Part shown: positions 49,428 to 57,678 of the stretch, piece after piece
How the letters are laid out: the number at the start of each line of letters is the position of its first letter
Numbering within the stretch: position 1 is the first letter of the stretch
Assembly (NCBI RefSeq): GCF_001182785.1
Contig: NZ_CP012103.1
Coordinates: forward strand, 30,696-94,695
DNA from: Bacillus thuringiensis
Lineage (GTDB): Bacteria; Bacillota; Bacilli; Bacillales; Bacillaceae_G
Direction of reading: 5' to 3'
Length of the DNA: 64,000 nucleotides
The notes under the pieces: generated by a model
What the model saw: the letters and a program-made list of their open reading frames with translations, nothing else
Databases searched by the model: none
Told to the model about the DNA's origin: nothing
Translations under genes and position numbers: made by a program

Positions 49428-50069
49428 TTGCAATATAAAAAGTTTGGATATGTACGGGTTTCCAGTAAAGACCAAAACGAAGAACGTCAGATTGAGAATA
49501 TGAAGCATCTAGGAATAGAGGATCGAGATATTTTTATTGATAAACAATCTGGAAAAAATATGAAAAGAGAAAATTATCAAATGTTAAAACGATTAGCTAG
49601 AACAGGGGATACAATTGTTTTTGATTCTTTAACGAGGCTAGGGCGTAGTATGAATGATGTACTTGAAGAATTTCGTTATTTTGAAACACAGCGTATTAAT
49701 CTCCAGTTTATTAAGGAACCATTTATTAATGTAAATTATAATGGCGAAAGTACAAATGATGTCATTCAACAGGCTGTTCAAAAAGCAACTCTTACCATTC
49801 TTTCTGCTTTTGCAGAAAAAGAAAGGAATGATATCAAACAACGACAAGCAGAAGGGATTGCATTAGCAAAGAAGCAAGGAAAACACTTAGGAAGACCACC
49901 GGTACAAATTACGAAGCAATTCATTGAGGCATATGAGGCATGGCAATCTGGAAAGATTACGGCGGTCGGAGCGATGAGAAAATATGATATAAAGCGTTCT
50001 TCTTTTTACAAGCTAGTAAAAGAGTACGAAGCGCACGAAAAAACAAAACATATGGCGAAAAATGAATGA
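49428..50069 (+). CDS. Serine recombinase (resolvase/invertase family)
   Basis: 213 residues from TTG 49428, chosen because GAGGTG at 49415 has correct spacing and the protein then begins MQYKKFGYVRVSSKDQ. The catalytic Ser is in YVRVSSKDQ, with RLGRSMND, FAEKERNDIKQRQAEGI and a C-terminal helix-turn-helix (AVGAMRKYDIKRSSFYKLVKEY) following. It is a small-serine resolvase/invertase. A decayed copy of its C-terminus occurs at 59438. It could resolve plasmid multimers or move a local element. Confidence 0.88.
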   Translation: MQYKKFGYVRVSSKDQNEERQIENMKHLGIEDRDIFIDKQSGKNMKRENYQMLKRLARTGDTIVFDSLTRLGRSMNDVLEEFRYFETQRINLQFIKEPFINVNYNGESTNDVIQQAVQKATLTILSAFAEKERNDIKQRQAEGIALAKKQGKHLGRPPVQITKQFIEAYEAWQSGKITAVGAMRKYDIKRSSFYKLVKEYEAHEKTKHMAKNE

Positions 50070-50240
50070 TATTGAGAAAGGATAAAATTGAGTTTCTTCC
50101 TATTTATATAAGAACCACATTTAGCACCTTAGCATCCATACGCCGTATTTTACAAAATTTGACGAAGGCGTAATACCTGTTAAGGGGATTCCCTTGATAG
50201 GTCGGAGTTGCTATTATACATATCAAACAGGGTGCACCCA
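50070..50240. other. Intergenic region after the serine recombinase
   Basis: No gene. CCTGTTAAGGGGATTCCCTTGATAGG near 50175 holds an imperfect inverted repeat (AAGGGGATTCCCTT). GGTGCACCC lies at 50231, just before the dispersed repeat. Confidence 0.4.
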
Positions 50241-50384
50241 TACCGTAATTTTTAAACAAACGTTTGATTCGTCATTATTTGCACAAAAACAAAAGGATTC
50301 GCTATAAATAGCGGATCCTTCTAATTGAATGCATATTTAAATATGAAAATGTATCTAGGAATCTGTCATCCTCTTTTGATATTT
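50241..50384. repeat. Left copy of a ~145-bp dispersed repeat
   Basis: Begins ACCGTAATTTTTAAACAAACG and includes the hairpin AGGATTCGCTA...TAGCGGATCCT. It is about 80 percent identical to 53388-53533. The two copies, in the same orientation, bracket the sphingomyelinase and ETX-toxin genes. Confidence 0.75.
50293..50321. terminator. Hairpin in the left dispersed repeat
   Basis: AAGGATTCGCTA pairs with TAGCGGATCCTT with one mismatch around a four-base loop. T-rich DNA is limited, so terminator use is only possible. It could end the leftward sphingomyelinase transcript or the rightward recombinase transcript. Confidence 0.4.
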
Positions 50385-50388
50385 TCTT

Positions 50389-50405
50389 AACTTTGCAACA
50401 GAACC
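50389..50405. repeat. IS6-family (IS240-like) end
   Basis: AACTTTGCAACAGAACC is the outward end seen in IS6-family elements such as IS240 and IS257/IS431. Its orientation puts the element to the left, over the dispersed repeat, but no transposase remains. Confidence 0.65.
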
Positions 50406-50626
50406 CATTTCGGACACAAATCAGCCGCTTCCCTACACGTTAAGGAACCGGCCGATTACTTTACTACTAATATATATTTTTTGTCGTGTAATGGTCTTAG
50501 ATTATTAAAAATTTGTTTTTTTTCAAATTCAAATTCCAAACATAGTCACCTGTCAAAGCGATATGTTCCCATCCAAATGGAGATATATCTTGTAAGTGTT
50601 TTGCTGGATAGAAGAAACTTTTTAGG

Positions 50627-51628
50627 CTATTTCATAAAAAGAGTCGCCTCTACCGGATAATGGTCAGAGTAATCATTATACGTATATGTTTGGAACCATG
50701 ATGTAACGGACCATTCTGGAGAGTTTGGTTGCAACACTTTATTTTCTATATATACGGGATTTGCATGATCTTTACTAGAAACAATGTAATCTAAATATTC
50801 TGCTGGAGCATTTGGGAAATTATAGTTTACAATACTATTTGTTGTCGCATCCCAAGTTGCTGTATGCCCTGTATACGCTGGTGACGAAGCATGTAATGTA
50901 TCAAGCATTGACCTATACTCTGAATTGATATTATTCACAGCATTTATTTTATTTACATTCATATCACCACCAATTAGCACATACTCGTTAGAGGGAATAT
51001 TTTTATTTTTAATAAATTCTTGAATTTCTTTTAGCTGTGCTGCACGTACAGATGCTGGTGTAGTTTGTCCACACCCATCATCTTCAGCTTGTAAATGCGT
51101 CCCAATTACATGAACAAAACGATCATTTTTCTTAATTTTAGTATATGCAAATCCTTTATTTGATAAATTATCTGGCCCACATCCTTTTTCAAACACATAT
51201 TGAATTTTTTCAACGATTGGCCACTTACTCACGATAGCCACTCCTCCATCTTCAGGATTAGAAGATGAATAGCTTCCTAACGTTTTATCCCATTCACTTC
51301 CGTTACTACGGCCTATTACAGCTGTTTGATATTGATATTCTTTCTTTAAATTCTCTAACAAACGATCTGATGCACTATTATCAAATGCTTCATTTAATAT
51401 AACAACATCCTGACCCTTTATATAATTAGCTGCACCAATTAAATCAGCACGCTGACTTTGTCCCCAGTTTGGATATAAATTCGTTAATAACATAAATACA
51501 TTATGAGTCATCACTTTTAATGTATCGTTTTGATTTGTGGACGTTGCCGCTTGAGCGGTAGATCCACCATATAAAACTCCAAGACCAATTCCAAAACTAA
51601 GTACACCTTTTAAAAGCTTACTTTTCAT
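50627..51628 (-). CDS. sph: Secreted neutral sphingomyelinase C
   Basis: 333 residues, the same length as the chromosomal B. cereus sphingomyelinase. A signal peptide ends near STAQA (about residue 27). The DNase I-like metal phosphodiesterase core follows: TLKVMTHNVFM, DVVILNEAFDN with the metal-binding Glu, GTHLQAEDDGCG, GGDMNVN and C-terminal SDHYPVEA with the catalytic His. It hydrolyses sphingomyelin to ceramide and phosphocholine and is haemolytic in concert with other toxins. Several residues differ from the usual chromosomal protein, so this is a plasmid variant. No confident PlcR box was found upstream. Confidence 0.92.
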   Translation of the reverse strand: MKSKLLKGVLSFGIGLGVLYGGSTAQAATSTNQNDTLKVMTHNVFMLLTNLYPNWGQSQRADLIGAANYIKGQDVVILNEAFDNSASDRLLENLKKEYQYQTAVIGRSNGSEWDKTLGSYSSSNPEDGGVAIVSKWPIVEKIQYVFEKGCGPDNLSNKGFAYTKIKKNDRFVHVIGTHLQAEDDGCGQTTPASVRAAQLKEIQEFIKNKNIPSNEYVLIGGDMNVNKINAVNNINSEYRSMLDTLHASSPAYTGHTATWDATTNSIVNYNFPNAPAEYLDYIVSSKDHANPVYIENKVLQPNSPEWSVTSWFQTYTYNDYSDHYPVEATLFMK

Positions 51629-51902
51629 AATTTATAACCTCCATTTATTATATAGTGATAAACATATTAACAAAATAATAAACATACATAATTGCAGAAG
51701 AATACTAGAATCTCACACAATTTTTGGAAATCGAAAATAAAAGAGCTCGAAAAAGTAAAAATACAATTTAGTACAAGTAAAAATTCGGAGAGTAGAATAA
51801 TCAATACAACTTAATAGTTCTGCGAATTCAAAAAATGCAATGTGTTTCGTTATCACCTAAGTATTATTTAGAATAGCTCAAGTTTATTAATAATATTATT
51901 TA

Positions 51903-52883
51903 TTAAATTCCCTTAATATCCGTTAAGCGTGTTTCCGTACGATATGTTTCATCAATGTTTAAAATGGATTTACCTTCAAATAACAGTGCATTTACAGGTT
52001 GCCCATTTTCAGGATTCCAAAATGTAGATGCCCACATGTGATAATTATTTGCAATATCATCAACAGTTTGTTCATCGGTTCTAGAAAATAGTTCATGCAA
52101 AGATACAGTTGTAGTTCTGAGTGTACCAGGGTCATTAGCTAATACATATGAGAATTGAACGGATCCTGTAAAGAAGCTACGGCTTTTAATTTCATATGTA
52201 GCTGGTGTAGTGTAGACAGAAGAAACTAATTTACCTTTTGAATTAGGCGGTAATTTTGCGGATGCAGTCGAACTAAATGTTTTTGTAAATGTTTTTGAAT
52301 CAGATGTTCCAGATTGATTAGAATTGGTATATTCATATGCAACTTCTCCACCAACTTCTGCATCTTTAACAAGGAGATTCACTTTCGCTTTATAAGTGAA
52401 TTTAACCCCCGCTTTATGGTTATGGGTAACAGAGTTTGTTATAGTAGAAGTATTTGAGATTCCATGCTGGAACGTATGGGATTTTGTAAGTTCAGCAGAA
52501 GGATGTTCATTATATATATATTCTTCTATTGATTGAACTAATTTTTCTGGTCCTTTCCCAATTAATTTAGATTGAATAGGATAATCTGGATCTATATATT
52601 TTTCTTCTACATCTAAAAATTTAACATCATTGATATGTACACCTACTTTAGAAGTTTCGCCTAATCCATTAACAAATCTTGCATAGCCTGGGATTGCTTT
52701 TCTAACAACTTGGTCTATATTTACAACCTGAGATCCCTGTGTTTGATAGCTAGATAATTTTTGTAATGAAGATTGTTCAGGAATGATTCCTGGTGAAGTA
52801 TTGATTTGAGCATTCGCTGTATTCCCTGAAATGATACATAATGGCATACCTACTAATGCTGCTGTTAAAATTTTTCGTTTCAT
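51903..52883 (-). CDS. Secreted ETX/MTX2-family beta-pore-forming toxin
   Basis: 326 residues. A signal peptide runs to about residue 25 (NTANAQ). The Ser/Thr-rich centre (HTFQHGISNTSTITNSVTHN and KTFTKTFSSTASAKLPPNS) and the alternating-hydrophobicity strands are hallmarks of the epsilon-toxin/Mtx2 aerolysin-like fold, in which an amphipathic hairpin forms the beta barrel. Such toxins in Bacillus act on insects, nematodes or mammalian cells; target unknown. AAAGAGGG precedes the ATG. It is upstream of and co-directional with sphingomyelinase, separated by about 270 bases, so joint expression is possible. Confidence 0.85.
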   Translation of the reverse strand: MKRKILTAALVGMPLCIISGNTANAQINTSPGIIPEQSSLQKLSSYQTQGSQVVNIDQVVRKAIPGYARFVNGLGETSKVGVHINDVKFLDVEEKYIDPDYPIQSKLIGKGPEKLVQSIEEYIYNEHPSAELTKSHTFQHGISNTSTITNSVTHNHKAGVKFTYKAKVNLLVKDAEVGGEVAYEYTNSNQSGTSDSKTFTKTFSSTASAKLPPNSKGKLVSSVYTTPATYEIKSRSFFTGSVQFSYVLANDPGTLRTTTVSLHELFSRTDEQTVDDIANNYHMWASTFWNPENGQPVNALLFEGKSILNIDETYRTETRLTDIKGI

Positions 52884-53212
52884 AAAGTCCCTCTTTTCAA
52901 AATATTTAACTTATATATATAAGTATAGGTTGTGTTTAAGTTTCAAAACAAGACTATATTTATTCCGTATATACTGATAGAATAGGCATGTCATCATTAA
53001 AATTAATTCATCTGATAAACTATTCCCTTCATGAATAAATAACTAATTTACCAGTGATAACACAAGGCATGCGCCACATTCCTGTTTTAGGAGGGAGTAT
53101 TATTATTTTACTTTGCACCCAAAAGATTAAGTGGAAAAATTATCCGGAATAAGCCACACTTTATAAAAAATGAAACCTTGATATAAGAGCTCTCCAAATA
53201 AAGGTCACCATA
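52884..53212. other. Upstream region of the ETX-toxin gene
   Basis: About 330 bases, no complete gene. A short frame near 53055-53147 (GMRHIPVLGGSIIIL) may be decayed coding DNA. No confident promoter or PlcR box was found for the leftward toxin gene. Confidence 0.35.
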
Positions 53213-53380
53213 CATGCCCATAAACTTAAGAGTAAAAATGAAATGAACTTTCGTTCATATGAATTAAAAAAGGCTTAAAATATTGTATGTCTTTAAAAAT
53301 AAACATATCAAATAAGCCTCAATAGGCTTATTTTTTAAAATTATGCAGCTTTCTTTTGTTACCCAGCTATACTATACTCA
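53213..53380 (-). pseudogene. IS231 relic (right end and transposase tail, reverse orientation)
   Basis: CATGCCCATAAACTTAAG at 53213 is an IS231 end with one change. Going right, the reverse strand then reads the IS231 tail, AAGAAAGCTGC followed upstream by GAGTATAGTATAG (compare [13 protein letters not shown] in the full copy). The internal part is lost. Flank CACCATACATG is shared with other IS231 ends here. Confidence 0.75.
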
Positions 53381-53387
53381 TAAATCC

Positions 53388-53533
53388 ATGCCGTAATTTT
53401 CAAACAAACGTTTGATTCGTCATTATCTACAAAAAAAACAGAAGGATTCGCTATAAATAGAGAACCCTTCTAATTGAATGCATCTTTAATTATTAGAATG
53501 TGTCTAGGAATTTGCCGTCCTCTTTTGGTATTT
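53388..53533. repeat. Right copy of the ~145-bp dispersed repeat
   Basis: GCCGTAATTTTCAAACAAACGTTTG through ...TCTTTTGGTATTT parallels 50241-50384, but its hairpin is degraded (TAGAGAACCCTT) and the IS6 end beside the left copy is absent. It adjoins the IS231 relic. Confidence 0.75.
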
Positions 53534-53778
53534 CAATACCTAGAACAAAACAATATGAATAACAAGAAAAATAATAAAACGAACAGTTTTATTGGCATAG
53601 TCTGTTCGCAAAAAAATAAGCTAGAATGAAATACACTTCCTTTTAATCAGAAATTAGTTTTTTAGGGACAGATGGTCCAACCGAACTAATATGTAAACAA
53701 AGTATACCGTGTATTTTAATTTCTTAAAATATGACGCACACCCGTAATATCTATATTGATAAACTTTGTAATACCCCC

Positions 53779-55179
53779 TTAATTGGTAATAGCATATATT
53801 TTCACTGTAAATTTGTCTTTTGCACCACTTGGGTTTGCGATATAGTATTTAGAATTTGGAGTTGCTGCAGTCCTGGACTCATTTGAAATATTGCTCCAAC
53901 TAACACGATCTAGCCCTAGGGGAACATCTATCATAATATTGAAAGAAATATTAGAAGAATTATCTTTTTCCGTGGGCTCGATAATCCATTTTAAGCCCAT
54001 TGTTCCTTTGGGTAAATTATTAATACTAAAGTTTTGACTGGATCGATTTTTCTCGCCAGATAATGGATTGGATTCAGAAGAAATTTGGGAAATCAGTACT
54101 TCTTTTTCACTAGAATATATCCCATTTAATCGAATGATACTATCAATTAAACCTGGGCCTGGAAAATCTGCTGCGATGATACCAGCGTGTTTAATATCAC
54201 CTTTTTGCATAATTTCAGTTCCAAGTATATTCGTCCCACCATAAAAAACTTGTCCATCCAAATCTCTCGGGAAGTCTTTCCATTTACTTGCTGCATTTGT
54301 TTGGAGTAACCATTGGTTACTACCAGTATTTTTGTTTTCTTTTCCACTAGCAACAAACCAAGGATAAAACCCATTCCAAATTGCTAAACCGCCAGTACCA
54401 CTAAAATGATTAAGATAAATTTCACCTTTGCTTTGTTCATCACTTGCATGTAAAAGATGATTTTTCACTGCATCCCATTTCGCATACATTCCATCTGGGC
54501 CGCCACTAACTTGATATTGATCTTGAATATTCAAAGATTCATATTGGATACCATACGCCTTAGATGCTGTAAAGTTTTGTAATAATACAATCTTCCCTCG
54601 GACATCTCCTAGTTTTGGGTTACTTTTTTCTGTAGTTGATGCAGTGTTTGGGTCCCAAAAATACGAATGGTATCTTTTAATATAACTATCTAATATTTCT
54701 TCGAATGACAGTGAGCCAACAGCAGGATTGGTTTCTTCTTTTAATCGCATTAAAACCGTTTCTTTCGGATTCTCTTTTAAAAACTGAATGGTTTGTTTTA
54801 CTACATCCTCAAAATTAGCATTTTGATAAATAATACCATGATACATGTCAAAAGAGTTTTGTACACGTTTCACCCGCATGTCTATATAACGAATACCAGA
54901 ATGTAATTGCTGAGATAAAGACATTGTTTGGTTTATTGTCAAATCAGTTCCTTGGATGGCCATTGAGCCATGAGTTCCTGGAATAGATAATTCACTTAAT
55001 TTTTTTGTGTTATCTAATTTTGACATCCACGATGGATTGAGATATCCTATATCAGATTCGTAGGAATAACCTGGATGTCTATCAGCAAATGCCGTAGAAG
55101 TTGTGCATAAACTTACTAATGTTAAACAAGTCAGAATGCTATATTTTAAGGTTTTTCTCATATTAAGTCTATTATTCAT
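53779..55179 (-). CDS. Secreted PI-PLC-like phosphodiesterase with C-terminal beta domain
   Basis: 466 residues from ATG 55179 (AAGGAGAT at good spacing; the upstream ATG 55215 lies before that site). Signal peptide to about residue 32. The X-type catalytic barrel has both conserved histidines: His70 in SIPGTHGSM and His114 in FDMYHGI, as in phosphatidylinositol-specific phospholipase C. Bacterial enzymes cleave PI and GPI anchors. The usual B. cereus enzyme is 329 residues; here about 130 more residues (about 335-466) form a strand-rich domain of unknown role, perhaps for binding. Spacing between the histidines also differs, so substrate may differ. Confidence 0.85.
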   Translation of the reverse strand: MNNRLNMRKTLKYSILTCLTLVSLCTTSTAFADRHPGYSYESDIGYLNPSWMSKLDNTKKLSELSIPGTHGSMAIQGTDLTINQTMSLSQQLHSGIRYIDMRVKRVQNSFDMYHGIIYQNANFEDVVKQTIQFLKENPKETVLMRLKEETNPAVGSLSFEEILDSYIKRYHSYFWDPNTASTTEKSNPKLGDVRGKIVLLQNFTASKAYGIQYESLNIQDQYQVSGGPDGMYAKWDAVKNHLLHASDEQSKGEIYLNHFSGTGGLAIWNGFYPWFVASGKENKNTGSNQWLLQTNAASKWKDFPRDLDGQVFYGGTNILGTEIMQKGDIKHAGIIAADFPGPGLIDSIIRLNGIYSSEKEVLISQISSESNPLSGEKNRSSQNFSINNLPKGTMGLKWIIEPTEKDNSSNISFNIMIDVPLGLDRVSWSNISNESRTAATPNSKYYIANPSGAKDKFTVKIYAITN

Positions 55180-55581
55180 TCTATATCTCCTTCTTTTTAA
55201 AATGGATAATCTCATGTAACGAATATGATACTATACAGATTTATTACGACTAACGAAATAATGAGAACATTCGTTAAAAGTATGTCGTAATAAGGGGTAC
55301 ATTCTTTGAGGTTTTGAAAGAATAATAGGTTTAATTGTATCTTTCATGGCTTTAAAGTCCTCCTTTTCCAAACAAAACAGAAGTCTTAAATAAGACTTCC
55401 ATTTTAGTACATATAATCTATGAAATATTGTTGAATGAATTGAGAAATAGTACTTTTATACGCTAAAATTGAGAAAAACTCATTTCAGAATTTTTCATAA
55501 CAAAGCGGCTTATGAGCAACGCTCCTATATAAGACCAAATAAAGCCTGTTTTCACATCCAGTAAGCTTCTAATTTAGAGTC
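55180..55581. other. Intergenic region upstream of the PI-PLC-like gene
   Basis: About 400 bases, A/T-rich. CATTCGTTAAAAGTATGTCGTAATAAGG near 55275 contains imperfect inverted ACGA/TCGT motifs (ATTACGACTAACGAAATAATG and GTTAAAAGTATGTCGTAAT), a possible operator for the leftward gene. I could not identify a PlcR box or a clear promoter. Confidence 0.35.
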
Positions 55582-56154
55582 TTACTTCGCATTAAAACTT
55601 AAACTAACTAGAGTAGCAATAGATTGTGCTGCATGTTCCCAGCTACCATCAATCACTTTTCCAATTTGTTGACCAATTGAGTTTAAATCATTTGGATTCA
55701 CTGGAATTCCATTATATGCAGCAATAATTGATAAAAGTGGTGCTGCAAATGGTGTAAAACCACCTCTATCAATATGAAATTGAGGTGTGCCAATTACTTC
55801 CCCGTCTTGTACTGTAAATTCATAGTAAACTTGATCATCTGGGCGAAAACTTAAATGATGAGAAATTTGTCCCTTTACATATTTTTTCCCGCCACCTAAA
55901 TCGACTACTTCGATTGGTTTTACATTAAATTCGTGCTCAAATACTTTAATTTTTTTGACTTCGGGACCATATAAAGCAGCATTCACAGCTGTTTGCAAAT
56001 TACTCTGTGCGAAAGTTTGAGCACTCATTTGCGATTCTTGTTGTTGGGTAGGAGCCTTTGTTTCTGCAGCAAACACCGATGTAGTAGGTAATGCACCTGT
56101 AGCTAATGTGGCCACCATTGCTGCTGTTACTATCATTCTTTGTTTTTTCTTCAT
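55582..56154 (-). CDS. Secreted protein of unknown function
   Basis: 190 residues from ATG 56154 (MKKKQRMIV), with AAAAGGGG at good spacing; longer starts at 56223 and 56163 are less likely. A signal peptide ends near TTSVFA (about 29). The mature part has a beta-rich centre (IKVFEHEFNVKPIEVVDLGG, KYVKGQISHHLSFRPDDQVYYEF) and a hydrophobic, Gly/Pro-rich helix near the end (TPFAAPLLSIIAAYNGIPV). It is first of four - strand secreted proteins in a row. No family recognised; an exported virulence factor is likely from context. Confidence 0.65.
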   Translation of the reverse strand: MKKKQRMIVTAAMVATLATGALPTTSVFAAETKAPTQQQESQMSAQTFAQSNLQTAVNAALYGPEVKKIKVFEHEFNVKPIEVVDLGGGKKYVKGQISHHLSFRPDDQVYYEFTVQDGEVIGTPQFHIDRGGFTPFAAPLLSIIAAYNGIPVNPNDLNSIGQQIGKVIDGSWEHAAQSIATLVSLSFNAK

Positions 56155-56963
56155 TACTTTCATCCCCTTTTCAATTATGTTATATACATGTATTATGATA
56201 GCTTCCTTCACATTATTTCTCAATTTTCAGATTAAACAACTAGTACTTGATTATATGCACTAATTTATTACGTAAGATTCCTATGCATTGACTTTAAACA
56301 TTGTGAAATCATCGAAAGAATACTGTGATTGTGATTAAAAAATAGAATAAAGGAATGGAATCGACACAATTTTTTTATGTTTCAGAAAATAATCTAAGTA
56401 TTTTATATTTTTTTGTCATCATTACTATTATTTTTTAAAACACAAATAGCCCAAAATAAAAAAATCTGATTTTTTCTACAAATGAGAGAGCAGCAAGCTT
56501 ATATAAAAGTTTATAATTAATTATCTTCATGTTCCTTGTCTAAAAAATATTGAATGTTTCTTTAAGAATTTGATGATATTGTTTCTCTGTTATTTTTTTT
56601 GATATGGTCCCTCCTATATATCCCCTCCATAGTTTGTAGCATCAATGCAAGTAACTTGAGGAAGTTCAGAAGAGACTTCTCTTAGTTTTAAAATATCATT
56701 ATCAATATTAACCGTTATTTACTTTCCGATACTTTCTTTTGATTTAGAAAATAGGTTTATTCGTTAAGCAGTTAATAGACACGTAATAAGTATTGATATT
56801 GATATAGATATATTCATAAAAAGGAAAACTCCCCCAAAAATGCGAGTTGTTATCATCGATTTAGTTGCGAAGTTATTAAAATATGCTTTATTTTTGTTTA
56901 TTCCCCCATTTTGGGGGAGTGGATAGAAACACCCTTATCCTTCTTTCTGAAAGAAGTTAATAC
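56155..56963. other. Intergenic region with repeats and IS-like palindrome
   Basis: About 800 bases without a gene. It contains the palindrome CCCCCATTTTGGGGG near 56905, similar to the GCCCTCATTTTGGGAG tract near the IS231 right end at 34165, so a decayed IS231 subterminal piece is probable. The rest is low-complexity A/T-rich DNA. Confidence 0.4.
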
Positions 56964-57028
56964 ATTGGCTGAGTTATATAACAGCCAATTGGAGGGTTAC
57001 ACATTTATTATATTTTAATATACTAAAT
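56964..57028 (+). promoter_or_regulatory. Second MocR-type operator and promoter, upstream of the NRPS relic
   Basis: ATTGGCTG (56964-56971), 13 bases, CCAATTGG (56985-56992), then TATACTAAAT starting at 57019. Spacing between the half-sites (13 bases) and from CCAATTGG to TATACT (34 bases start to start) is identical to 38130-38194 in front of the kinase operon. Confidence 0.65.
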
Positions 57029-57158
57029 GTGTAATGTTTTTAACGTTAAATCTTAATCAAGTATTCCGGATTATATTTGGATATCTATTCTACACTGTAT
57101 GAGACTCACGCTAAGAACAGTTTCAATCTTATTTTTTATATTTTTGGGAGGGACATTT

Positions 57159-57495
57159 ATGAAACAATTTTTAAAAACAAAAAGTTCTCATGTGATAAAC
57201 GACGCTCAAGCCCCTCTTACAGAAAATCGAAAAATATTATGGCTAGCACATCAAATTGATGAAAAATCAGGGCTTATATTATGAACCGATTTTTATTTAA
57301 ATCAAAGGAGCGTTAGACGTTCAACAATTACAAAACGCGTTACAGTATACTGTCAATAAACACGCGGCTTTACAGATGAATTTTCTCGATACACCACAGG
57401 GTCCTAAACAAATTATACAAAAAAACGTACGGGTAGAAATGACGTGTTACGATTGGTGTGCTTATCAGGAGGAAGATTTACTATTTACTATGTAA
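57159..57495 (+). pseudogene. Decayed NRPS condensation-domain start
   Basis: From ATG 57159 (GGGAGGG site) the frame reads APLTENRKILWLAHQIDEKS, the typical N-terminus of a nonribosomal-peptide condensation domain. After a stop and frameshift near 57284-57310 it continues as GALDVQQLQNALQYTVNKHA and then ends at 57495. A complete condensation domain is about 450 residues and an NRPS far larger, so this is a fragment. Its start signals and promoter look preserved. It sits behind the MocR-type operator. Confidence 0.75.
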
Positions 57496-57590
57496 AAACC
57501 GTTAAACTCTACATATCAGTAAATAAAAGTGGTTAACGTAACATGTATGCAGAATTATATGCATGTTTAATTGATAAGTACAGTGTGCAA
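57484..57590. repeat. Dispersed repeat copy, also at 46084
   Basis: TACTATGTAAAAA, GTTAAAC, GGTTAACGTAA and TATGCAG...CATGTTTAA segments match 46084-46200 in order. The repeat abuts the point where the NRPS relic ends, suggesting it marks the breakpoint. Confidence 0.5.
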
Positions 57591-57678
57591 CCCACTAAAA
57601 ACGTATATTATCAATATTAATAATTGTTTGAAATCATTTTAACTATATATTAATACATTATAAAGTGAAGGTTACGTG

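Noticed and set aside
51640..51720. PlcR box upstream of sphingomyelinase
   Set aside because: The best match (TATGTATG region on the - strand) fails the second half of TATGNANNNNTNCATA.
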